23,440 nt of DNA from NCBI GenBank assembly GCA_031549415.1, contig JAVBPU010000017.1:1-23440 (forward strand), written 5' to 3'. A program made the translations under genes and the position numbers. Below the pieces are notes generated by a model. That model ran no database searches and was not told where the DNA came from. It saw only the letters and a list, made by a program, of their open reading frames with translations. This stretch comes from Limiplasma sp031549415. GTDB lineage: Bacteria; Bacillota; Clostridia; Christensenellales; Aristaeellaceae. Below, one piece after another: positions 1 through 7,600 of this stretch (positions are counted from its first letter, which is position 1; each line of letters starts with the position of its first letter).

Positions 1-186
1 CGAACGGTAGTGAAGGCTGCGCTGACTGAAGGGCCGGAACGAAGCCCAAAGCGAGTGAGAGCTGGGGCAGCGAGGCAGAGTGCAGGGCATGGTAGTGCCC
101 TGCGCAACACCGAGCAACCGGGCCGGAGGCGAAGCCTCTGCATCCCCCCTTACATGACGCCGCCCTGGCCGCCCTGGATCCGCGCA
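1..186. other. Non-coding structured stretch at left edge
   Basis: I find no convincing gene here. The sequence holds two clear hairpins: an 8-bp stem at 82-89/96-103, and a GAGGC-GAA-GCCTC stem at 126-138. Positions 120-146 match 26 of 27 bases of 3471-3497 inside the MITE-like element further right, so the stretch may be part of a related repeat. A short open frame runs through it, but its composition follows the hairpins rather than any protein pattern I recognise. Confidence 0.5.
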
Positions 187-215
187 TTGACATTCCTCCC
201 AAGACCGCCTACAAT
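187..215 (+). promoter_or_regulatory. Sigma-A-type promoter for the 289-1305 gene
   Basis: The -35 box TTGACA (187-192) is a perfect match. A 17-base spacer separates it from the -10 box TACAAT (210-215), which matches 5 of 6. Transcription would start near 222, leaving a leader of about 67 bases before the ATG at 289. Confidence 0.75.
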
Positions 216-288
216 AAGACCAAACCCTTCTTCCCGGCGCGGCGAGAAGCGATGATCCTTTCAGAAAGTCATAAAGGATGTGTGAGCA

Positions 289-1305
289 ATGCCACAAAGA
301 ATCCATCCCTTTCAAACCCATACGCAAAAGGCCCACCGAACTGCTCTGCCCCGTTTTGTTCTGATGGTATGCGCCCTGTTGTTGCTGGCCATGTCCCTTT
401 GCCCCGCCTTGGCTTCCGGCGGCCTGACCCTGGAAAGTGACGGGGCCGGGATGGTGCCCTTGGCCTCCTGCCCCAAGGTATGGTTGGCCCCGGCCCCGGT
501 GTTTGAAAACCTGGGGGATGGCAACTACCGGGTATTGTCCCCGGTGGAACTGCTGAGCTTTGACGCCTCCGCCGACCTGTCGCTGGCCAGCTTCAGCGCG
601 GATGTGTCCGTATTCCGCAGCCGCAGCGGCCCCGCCATGGAGTATGAATACCGGCTGGAAGAGACCCAGGCTTTCCAGGCGTACATCAGCGAGTGGGGCA
701 TTATCCCGGTGAGCGAAAGTGGCGACATCGCTTTATTTGCCACCGATTTTGACGCGGCTGTCGCCGCGCTGGCCCTGCCCGATGTGCTTTCGGGCCAGTA
801 TTCCCTGGTGATCACGGCCACCTGTTTCGCCGATGCGTTGCCCGAGGTCCTGCTGGAAAGCGCCCGGGCGGAGGCAATGCGCATCCAGGGGCATGTGGCC
901 GCTGGGTCCCTTCCCTCCTTTTGGACGGACGGCCTCTACAGCCGCGTGTCCTTCCCCCCGCTGCTGCCCTCCACCAAAGGCCTGCTCCTCCAGCCCGAGG
1001 GCTGGATCATCGAGCGGGTTTCCATCAGCATCGATTATGGCAGCACCCTGATCGCCTACGTCCCCTTTGAGGGGCATTCGGCCCGGGTGATGATCTACAA
1101 CTTCCTGTCCACCACGCAGGGGCTGGCGCAAAAGGCCCTGGCCAATGGAACGCCCTATGCCTATGAAATTTCCGCAGACCAGCCCACGGCCTACTTCCCC
1201 ATGGGCGGGGAGAGCGATGGTTTCTTTGCTATCAGCGCCAACCTGGGCGAGACCCCTTTCCAGGCGTTGCTGGAAAGGGTCTATCCCCTGGTGACTGTGC
1301 CTTAA
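289..1305 (+). CDS. Secreted protein of unknown function
   Basis: This is a 338-residue protein that I do not recognise. The N-terminus is basic (residues 1-22), followed by a hydrophobic stretch at about 24-40 and an Ala-Leu-Ala-Ser site near 40-43. This looks like a long signal peptide with signal-peptidase I cleavage after Ala42. No lipobox Cys follows the site, and no membrane segment or cell-wall anchor is visible later. The body is mixed and probably beta-rich, ending ...PLVTVP. I chose the ATG at 289 because AAAGGA lies at 271-276. The internal ATG at 364 would give a more usual signal length but has no ribosome binding site. A strong promoter lies at 187-215. No intrinsic terminator follows, and a small gene begins 131 bases downstream on the same strand. 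Secretion is well supported; function is unknown. Confidence 0.8.
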   Translation: MPQRIHPFQTHTQKAHRTALPRFVLMVCALLLLAMSLCPALASGGLTLESDGAGMVPLASCPKVWLAPAPVFENLGDGNYRVLSPVELLSFDASADLSLASFSADVSVFRSRSGPAMEYEYRLEETQAFQAYISEWGIIPVSESGDIALFATDFDAAVAALALPDVLSGQYSLVITATCFADALPEVLLESARAEAMRIQGHVAAGSLPSFWTDGLYSRVSFPPLLPSTKGLLLQPEGWIIERVSISIDYGSTLIAYVPFEGHSARVMIYNFLSTTQGLAQKALANGTPYAYEISADQPTAYFPMGGESDGFFAISANLGETPFQALLERVYPLVTVP

Positions 1306-1436
1306 AAACGCTGCTGACGCGCTTCGAGCCAATCCCCATCCTGTTATACCGAAGGAAGGAAACCCCTTGCGATTTGCGATGATTGCGAGAGATTTTTCCC
1401 TGGCACTCAGCCGAGGAAGGGAGGCATCCTGGTGCT

Positions 1437-1724
1437 ATGCGGACCGGACGAGGCAACGCGCCGGGGGAAAAGATCCGCAAAGACTGGGCTATGTTTTCGG
1501 AATTTGCTCTAATCCTGGACCCCTTCCCCATTCCCAAGCAAGCCTGCCTGCACCTGCGGGGCGCGGAAAAAGAAGTCCTGCCCCTGCATACCCAGGAACA
1601 GGACATGGTGTATGAAATTCGCCGCTTTTTAGCGTTGGCCCAGGACCCCGCCCAGGCACTGCGCGTCATGGACCAAATCCGCGCCCAGGCCCGGATTGAT
1701 TTCAGCGAAAAGCCCTGTGGGTAA
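1437..1724 (+). CDS. Small hypothetical protein
   Basis: This is a 95-residue protein with no family I recognise. The C-terminal half (QEQDMVYEIRRFLALAQDP and onward) looks helical and amphipathic, with charged residues regularly spaced. There is no signal peptide or membrane segment. I prefer the ATG at 1437, which has GGGAGG about 12 bases upstream; a TTG at 1383 in the same frame is an alternative. The stop codon at 1722-1724 lies inside the loop of a bidirectional terminator, which supports the 3' end. It is in the same direction as the secreted-protein gene upstream and might be cotranscribed with it. A second frame starting at TTG 1367 behind GAAGGAAGGAAA could compete, so the true N-terminus is uncertain. 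Confidence 0.5.
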   Translation: MRTGRGNAPGEKIRKDWAMFSEFALILDPFPIPKQACLHLRGAEKEVLPLHTQEQDMVYEIRRFLALAQDPAQALRVMDQIRAQARIDFSEKPCG

Positions 1725-1736
1725 GGGGCTTTTTTT
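1708..1736. terminator. Bidirectional intrinsic terminator
   Basis: A 9-bp stem pairs AAAAGCCCT (1708-1716) with GGGGCTTTT (1725-1733), including one G-T pair, around an 8-base loop. T-runs follow on both strands. It sits between the 1437-1724 gene (plus) and the beta-glucosidase gene (minus), which converge here, and can end transcription from both sides. Confidence 0.8.
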
Positions 1737-1771
1737 GATAGGGGCTGTTGCAGGGGCCCTTCCAGACCCCC

Positions 1772-3124
1772 TTACAGCTCCCGACCGTTGGTCTCCATCA
1801 CTTTCTGGTACCAAAAGGCGCTGTCCTTGGGGGTCCGCAGCTGGGTCTCATAGTCCACGTATACCAGGCCAAACCGGTCATCATAGCCCTTGGCCCATTC
1901 AAAATTGTCCATGAAGCTCCATTGGAAATACCCGCGAATGTCCGCCCCCTCCTCGCTGGCCTTCCGCAGGTTCCGCAGGTAGCGGTGCAAGAAGTCGATC
2001 CGGCTTGGGTCGTGGACCTTGCCGTCCAGGGACACCCCGTCCTGGCAGGAGAGGCCGTTTTCCGTGATAAGCATGGGGGTCTTGTACCGCTCGTACAGGA
2101 ACTTGGGGGCCCAGTACAGGCTTTCCGGCGTTACAGGCCAGCCAATGGCGGTTTTGGTATGCCCCACGGGCCTGGCCGCCTCCCGGTAGCCCAAGGTAGC
2201 GTCCGCCATCACCGGCGCGGAATGATAGATGTTTTGCCCATAAAAGTCCAGGGGCTGATGAATCTGCTTCATGTCCTCCGGGCCGATGTTGGGCAAAATG
2301 GCCTCCAGGCGGCGCAGGCCCGCCTCCGGATAGTGCCCCAGCAGCACCGGATCGGACCACCAGGCGATATTAAAGCCCCAATTGGCTTCCGATACATCAA
2401 AGGTGGCCTCCCTGGCGGCGTTGATGTCCGCTTCGCTGGAGGTGGCCGGGTAGTAGGTGGTCCCGGTAGGTGCATAGCCGATCTGGCTTCCCGGCACCGT
2501 GGCCCGCAGGGCCTGCACGGCCTTGCCTTGGGCCAGCAGCACATTATGGGCCATGGCCAGGTTGTCCTTCAGGGAATGCTGAATGCCCGGCGCATGCACC
2601 GTGCCCAGGTAGGAAATGCCAATAAAGCACTGGGGCTCATTCAACGTGAAGTAGTTTTTCAGGCTGTCCCCCAGGGCCTGGCCCACCGTGTGGGTGTATT
2701 CCGCAAACCAGTCGGAGCTGTCCGGGCTGAGCCATCCGCCGTGCCGCATCAGCGCCAGGGGATAGTCCCAATGGTACAGGGTGGCATAAGGCGTGATGCC
2801 ATGGGCCAGCAGGCAGTCCACCAGTTTTTTGTAAAAGTCCAGCCCCTTTTGGTTCACGGCGCCCTTGCCCTCGGGGAAGATCCTGGGCCAGGCGATGGAA
2901 AAGCGGTAGTTTTTCACCCCCAACGCCGCCATCAGGGCCACGTCCTCCGGGTAGCGGTGGTAATGGTCGCAGGCGGTGTCCCCGCTGTGGCCCTCAAACA
3001 CCCGGCCAGGCTGGCGGCAAAAATCGTCCCACACGGACAGCCCCCGGCCATCCTCATAGGCCGCGCCCTCAATCTGGTAAGAGGCCGTGGCCACGCCCCA
3101 AATAAAATCCTCTCGAAATCCCAT
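1772..3124 (-). CDS. Beta-glucosidase, glycoside hydrolase family 1
   Basis: This 450-residue protein has the normal length for a GH1 (beta/alpha)8-barrel enzyme that retains anomeric configuration and releases glucose from beta-glucosides such as cellobiose. The N-terminal GH1 signature FIWGVATASYQIEG is at 7-20. The acid/base Glu163 is in TLNEP, and the nucleophile Glu355 is in ITENG. Other family landmarks are RFSIAWPRI (74-82), YHWDYP (117-122) and the aglycone-side DNFEW (406-410). Glu409 in that last motif is typical of glucosidases acting on free sugars; phospho-glucosidases usually carry a phosphate-binding Ser/Lys/Tyr set instead. There is no signal peptide, so the enzyme is cytoplasmic. 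The start is fixed by AAAGGAGG just upstream of the ATG. It is a single-gene unit with no transporter alongside. Its upstream region was split by the 288-bp element at 3231-3518, and I could not find a convincing promoter in the roughly 100 bases between. Confidence 0.96.
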   Translation of the reverse strand: MGFREDFIWGVATASYQIEGAAYEDGRGLSVWDDFCRQPGRVFEGHSGDTACDHYHRYPEDVALMAALGVKNYRFSIAWPRIFPEGKGAVNQKGLDFYKKLVDCLLAHGITPYATLYHWDYPLALMRHGGWLSPDSSDWFAEYTHTVGQALGDSLKNYFTLNEPQCFIGISYLGTVHAPGIQHSLKDNLAMAHNVLLAQGKAVQALRATVPGSQIGYAPTGTTYYPATSSEADINAAREATFDVSEANWGFNIAWWSDPVLLGHYPEAGLRRLEAILPNIGPEDMKQIHQPLDFYGQNIYHSAPVMADATLGYREAARPVGHTKTAIGWPVTPESLYWAPKFLYERYKTPMLITENGLSCQDGVSLDGKVHDPSRIDFLHRYLRNLRKASEEGADIRGYFQWSFMDNFEWAKGYDDRFGLVYVDYETQLRTPKDSAFWYQKVMETNGREL

Positions 3125-3222
3125 GGTTGTCCTCCTTTATGCATTTATTTCGCTTGCCTTATCCTTTGACGCCGCTCAGCGCAACTCCTGCCCCTATCGT
3201 TTGGAACAGGAAAAAATAAATC

Positions 3223-3230
3223 ACGCAAGG
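3223..3230 (+). repeat. Left copy of putative target-site duplication
   Basis: The octamer ACGCAAGG directly abuts the left inverted repeat and recurs exactly at 3519-3526 abutting the right one. One more matching base on each side overlaps the inverted-repeat ends, so the duplication could be read as 8 to 10 bp. Confidence 0.75.
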
Positions 3231-3518
3231 GCACGGTCATCGCATTTCCTTTTTTATGTGGGGTTTCCCCCACGCCCCATCGGGGACAAGTCCCCGAACC
3301 CCTTTGTTTGGCGCCGTTTCACGGTGCCGAAGCCACTGCCAACGTCATAGCGATGCGCCTTGATTCTCAAAAGAGAGTCGAATCTACGAAGCAAAAAAGG
3401 ATGCGTCTTTTTGTACTCTGGCCACGTAAAACGTGGCCAGATAAAGGGTCCAGGGCGAAGCCCTGGTGGAGGGCCGGAGGCGAAGCCTCTGCGTCCCAAG
3501 GAAATGCGGTGACCGTGC
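3231..3518. mobile_element. MITE-like non-autonomous element
   Basis: This is a 288-bp element with no coding capacity. Its ends are inverted repeats of 21 bp (3231-3251 and 3498-3518) matching at 20 positions, the exception being T3240 against the G at 3509. Both ends abut the octamer ACGCAAGG in direct orientation, as expected of a target duplication made by a DDE transposase. The interior is a string of hairpins: 3258-3273, 3281-3296, 3310-3328, 3362-3379, 3417-3441 (a perfect 11-bp stem), 3450-3466 and 3477-3489. The last two have GAA loops. No transposase is visible in the window, so movement would need one supplied from elsewhere. IS families that duplicate about 8 bp are candidates, but I cannot assign one by eye. 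Confidence 0.75.
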
Positions 3519-3526
3519 ACGCAAGG
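3519..3526 (+). repeat. Right copy of putative target-site duplication
   Basis: This is an exact second copy of the octamer ACGCAAGG, starting at the base after the right inverted repeat. The -35 box of the downstream promoter begins only 10 bases further on. Confidence 0.75.
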
Positions 3527-3535
3527 GACCCTTTC

Positions 3536-3564
3536 TTGCTATTTGGCGCGGCATACAATATAAT
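3536..3564 (+). promoter_or_regulatory. Promoter for the LicC-like gene
   Basis: The -35 box TTGCTA (3536-3541, 4 of 6 matches) is followed by a 17-base spacer and a perfect -10 box TATAAT (3559-3564). The predicted start near 3571 gives a leader of about 58 bases. The promoter lies immediately outside the right end of the MITE-like element. Confidence 0.65.
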
Positions 3565-3628
3565 GCAGAAACGGGTTTGCCGCAACGGCCAGCAAATGGA
3601 TGATCTCTTGCCGTTGGAAAGGAAGCAT

Positions 3629-4564
3629 ATGAGCGGTTATTCTGTGGACAACGCGATCATTCTGGCCGCCGGGTTCGGTTCCCGCTTTGCGCCGCTGACC
3701 TATGACAGGCCCAAGGGGCTGGTGCAGGTCCATGGCAAGCCCATGATTGAAGCGCAAATTGAACTGCTGCTGGAACAGGGCATTCCAGAAATCCTTCTGG
3801 TGACAGGCTATCTGCGGGAAAAGTTTGCCTACCTGCAGCCCAAGTACGGGGTCAAGCTTTTATACAATCCGGAGTATGCCACTAAAAACAACCTGGCCAC
3901 CCTGCATTCTGCGCGGGACTATCTGCGCTCTTCCTACGTCCTCACCACGGACCATTGGTTTGAGCGGAACCCTTTTCATGCCACAGAGCCCTACAGCTGG
4001 TATTCCTGCGTATTTTTGGAGGGCCCCACCAGCGAGTGGTGCGTGACGAAGCAGGACGAAGCGGGGCGTATGCTGGAGATGACCATCGGCGGCCAGGACG
4101 CCTATGGCATTGTGGGCCCGGCCTTCCTCTCCGCCGATTTTTCAAAAGCCTTTCTTCCCCTGCTGGAAGAGTATTACCGGCGGCCCGGCAGCGAGAATTT
4201 TTACTGGGAGCACATCCTCAAGGACCATCTGCGGTCCTTGCCCATGTACGTAAACCCGCAAACCGGTCTTGTAATTGAATTTGAATCCTTGGAAGAGCTG
4301 CGCCTGTACGACAAAAGCTACCTCACCGACAGCCGCAGCGCCATCCTGCGCTACATCGCCCAGGCGCTTTGCGTACCGGAAGGCCAAATCATCCAGATTC
4401 AGCCACTGAAAGGCGCTGACGGGAACCCTTCCTTTCTTTTTTCCGTGGAAGGCCGGCGCTATGTGTTTTTCCAAGGCGACGCCGGGGTCCATGCGCCGCA
4501 AACCGTCGCCTTGGACCCCGCCAAAGGGATGGGCATTGCCAACTATGATCCAGGCACGCCGTAA
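3629..4564 (+). CDS. LicC-like cytidylyltransferase with truncated choline-kinase tail
   Basis: This 311-residue protein would transfer a nucleotide, probably from CTP onto phosphocholine or a similar phosphoalcohol, making an activated headgroup for cell-surface decoration. Residues 8-235 are the nucleotidyltransferase fold: LAAGFGSRFAPLT (12-24), RPKGLVQVHGKPMIE (27-41), VTGYLREKFAYL (58-69), NNLATL (87-92), and Asp108 as a likely metal ligand. The VTGYL...F.YL..KY spacing resembles pneumococcal LicC. After residue 250 the text LKGADGNPSFLFSVEGRRY resembles the start of a LicA-type choline kinase N-lobe, as in known LicC-LicA fusions. It stops about 35 residues later with no kinase catalytic motifs. 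The start at 3629 has GGAAAGGA six bases upstream; longer in-frame starts lack a binding site. The substrate is inferred from the family. Confidence 0.85.
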   Translation: MSGYSVDNAIILAAGFGSRFAPLTYDRPKGLVQVHGKPMIEAQIELLLEQGIPEILLVTGYLREKFAYLQPKYGVKLLYNPEYATKNNLATLHSARDYLRSSYVLTTDHWFERNPFHATEPYSWYSCVFLEGPTSEWCVTKQDEAGRMLEMTIGGQDAYGIVGPAFLSADFSKAFLPLLEEYYRRPGSENFYWEHILKDHLRSLPMYVNPQTGLVIEFESLEELRLYDKSYLTDSRSAILRYIAQALCVPEGQIIQIQPLKGADGNPSFLFSVEGRRYVFFQGDAGVHAPQTVALDPAKGMGIANYDPGTP

Positions 4565-4610
4565 GCCGTGCTGTCCGCAGTGCCGTCCCCAGCGCCTTGC
4601 GGCCCCGTGA

Positions 4611-7600
4611 TTATTGGGGGACCACTTCCCGGCCATCCAGGCCAAAGTAGCTTTCCTTCACCACTTCTTTTTGCTCGTTGTATTCCTTGCGGAAGCTGGC
4701 ATAGCCCTTCTGGTGCAGGGTGGGCTTTCCGTCCACGCCAAAATAGAATTCGTGGGTCACATTGCCCGCGCCATCATAGTCACGGGTAAGAGCGGCGTAC
4801 TGGCCCGGCAGCAGGATGGGCTCCCCATCCGTGCCGAAGTAGCTTTCCCGGATCACCTGCTTGCTAGCGTTGTATTCCCTGCGAACGCTGGCATAGCCGT
4901 TCTTGTGCAGCGCGGGGTTGCCGCCCAGGCCAAAGTAGGATTCCTGGGACAGGTTCCCCTTGTCATCATAGGCGCGGGTTAAAAAAGCATACTGGTTTGG
5001 CACCAGGGTGGTCTGGCTCTCCTCGTTGAAATAGCTTTCCTTGATGATTTGCTTTTCGCCGTTGAACTTTCGCTCCACGCTGGCGTAGCCGTTCTTATGC
5101 ATGGCGCGCTTGCCATCCAGGCCGAAGTAGGCCTCCTTGATCACATTCCCGGTCGGGTCATAGGAGCGGGTCATGGAAGCGTACCCACCGGGCATGAGCA
5201 TGGGCTGGCCGTCTGTGCCGAAGTAGCTTTCCCGGGTCACCTGCTTGTTTTCATTGAACTCTTTGTGGATGGCCGCATATCCGTTCTTGTGCAGCGTGGG
5301 CTGTCCCGCTACATCAAAGTAAGCTTCCTGGGTCAGGTTCCCGGCCCCGTCATAGGCCCGGGTCAGCGAAGCGTACTGGCCCGGCATCAGCATGGGCTGG
5401 CCGTCCAGGCCAAAGTAGCTTTCCCGGATCACTTTTTTATCGCCATTGAATTCCCTCATCACCCTGGCGTAGCCGTTCTTGTGCAGGGTGGGCTGCCCCG
5501 CCCCGTCCAAGTAGGCCTCCTCCGCCACATTTCCGGCCTCGTCATAGGCGCGGGTGACCGCCGCGTATTGATTGGGAAGCAGCAGGGGCTGGCCGTCCAG
5601 GCCGAAGTAGCTTTCCCGGATCACTTGCTTGCTTTCGTTGTACTCCTTTTGCAGCTTTGCATAGCCGCTCTTGTGCAAGGTGGACTGGCCCGCCCCATCA
5701 AAATAGGCTTCCTCCGCCACATTCCCCGCCTCGTCATAGGACCGGGTCAGGGAAGCGTACTGACCCGGCATCAGCATGGGTTGGCCGTCCAGGCCGAAGT
5801 AGCTTTCCCGAATGAGTTCCTTGCTTTCACCAAATTCTCTTTGCACTTTGGCATAGCCGTTCTTGTGCAAAACGGGCTGGCCCGCTGCATCAAAGTAAGC
5901 TTCCTCCGCTATGTTGCCCGCCTCGTCATAGGCCCGGGTCAAAGAGGCGTACTGGTTCGGCAATAGGATGGGCTTGCCCTCTGGGCCGAAGTAGCTTTCC
6001 CGGATCAGTTTCTTGTCCTGATTATATTCCCTTTGCACTTTCGCATAGCCGTTCTTGTGTAAGTTGGGCTTGCCTGCCTTGTCGAAGTAGGCCTCCTCCG
6101 CTACGTTGCCCGCCTCGTCATAGGCCCGGGTCAGCGAAGCGTACTGGCCTGGCAGCAGGATGGGCTGGCCGTCTACGCCGAAATAGCTTTCCCGGACCAT
6201 CTGCTTGCTTTCATTGTATTCTCTTTGCACGCTGGCGTAGCCGTTCTTGTGCAACGTGGGCTTGCTTGTTAGGTCAAAATACGCCTCCTCCGCCACATTC
6301 CCCGCCTGGTCATAGGCGCGGGTGAGCGAAGCGTATTCGCCCGGCAGCAAAATGGGCTGGCCGTCCAGGCCGTAATAGCTTTCCCGAACCATCTGCTTGC
6401 TTTCGTTGTATTCTCTTGCCACCTTGGCATAGCCGCTCTTGTGCAAAGTGGGCTTGCCTGTTAGGTCAAAATACGCTTCCTCCGCCACATTCCCCGCTTC
6501 GTCATAGGCGCGGGTCAGTGAAGCGTATTGGTTGGGCAATAGGACGGGCTGGCCGTCCAGGCCGAAATAGCTCTCCCGGATCACCTTTTGATCCGCATTG
6601 AATTCTCTTGCCACCCTGGCGTAGCCACTCTTGTGCAACGTGGGCTGGCCCGCCCCATCGAAGTAGGCTTCCTCCGCCACATTTCCCGCTTCGTCATAGG
6701 CGCGGGTGACTGCCGCGTATTGGTTCGGCAACAACAGGGGCTGGCCCTCCGGGCCGTAGTAGCTCTCCCGGATCACCTGCTTGCTTTCGTTATATTCTTT
6801 TTTCACCTTGGCATAGCCGCTCTTGTGCAGGGTGGGCTGGCCCGCCTGGTCAAAGTATGCTTCTTCCGCCACATTCCCCGCTTTGTCATAGGCGCGAGTC
6901 AGGGAGGCGTACTCATTGGCCAGCGGCAGGGGCTGCCCGTCCAGGCCGAAGTAGCTTTCCCGAATGAGCTGTTTTCCTTCGTTATATTCTCTTTGCACCC
7001 TGGCGTAACCGTTTCTGTGCAAGGTGGGCTGGCCTGCCCCATCCAAGTAGGCTTCCTCCGCCACATTCCCCGCTTCGTCATAGACGCGGGTGAGGGCGGC
7101 GTACTGGTTGGGCAATTGAATGGACTGACCTTCCGCGTCCCAGTAGCTTTCCCGAACCAGTTGTTTCTTCTCGTTGTATTCCCTTTGCACTTTGGCATAT
7201 CCGTTCTTGTGCAAAATGGGCTGTTCTGTCAAATCAAAGTACGCTTCTTCCGTTACGTTCCCCGCTTCGTCATAGGCGCGGGTCAGCGAAGCGTATTCGT
7301 TTGGCAGCAAAATGGGATGGCCGTCCGCGCCGAAGTAGCTTTCCCGGGTAAGCTGCTTGTTTTCGTTATACTCCCGCCGCTCACTGGCACACCCGTTCTT
7401 TTGCAAAGCAGGCTTCCCTTCCAAGTCAAAGTAAGCCTCTTCCGCCACATTGCCCGCCTCGTCATAAGCGCGGGCGAAGGACGCGTACTGGTTCACCGTC
7501 AAAACCGGCTGCCCCTCCAACCCAAAATAGCTCTCCTGGGTCAGCTGCCTTTGCTCATTAAAGGCCCGCCGCAAGCTGGCATACCCGTTTTGATGCAGGG

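Noticed and set aside
10..255. Short plus-strand open frame at the left edge
   Set aside because: It runs through hairpins and across the promoter at 187-215, and has no ribosome binding site.
1748..3169. Open frame of 473 codons on the plus strand
   Set aside because: It lies wholly opposite the clear GH1 beta-glucosidase gene and shows no protein family features.
5049..5966. Open frame of 305 codons on the plus strand
   Set aside because: Same cause: antisense of the 192-bp repeats.
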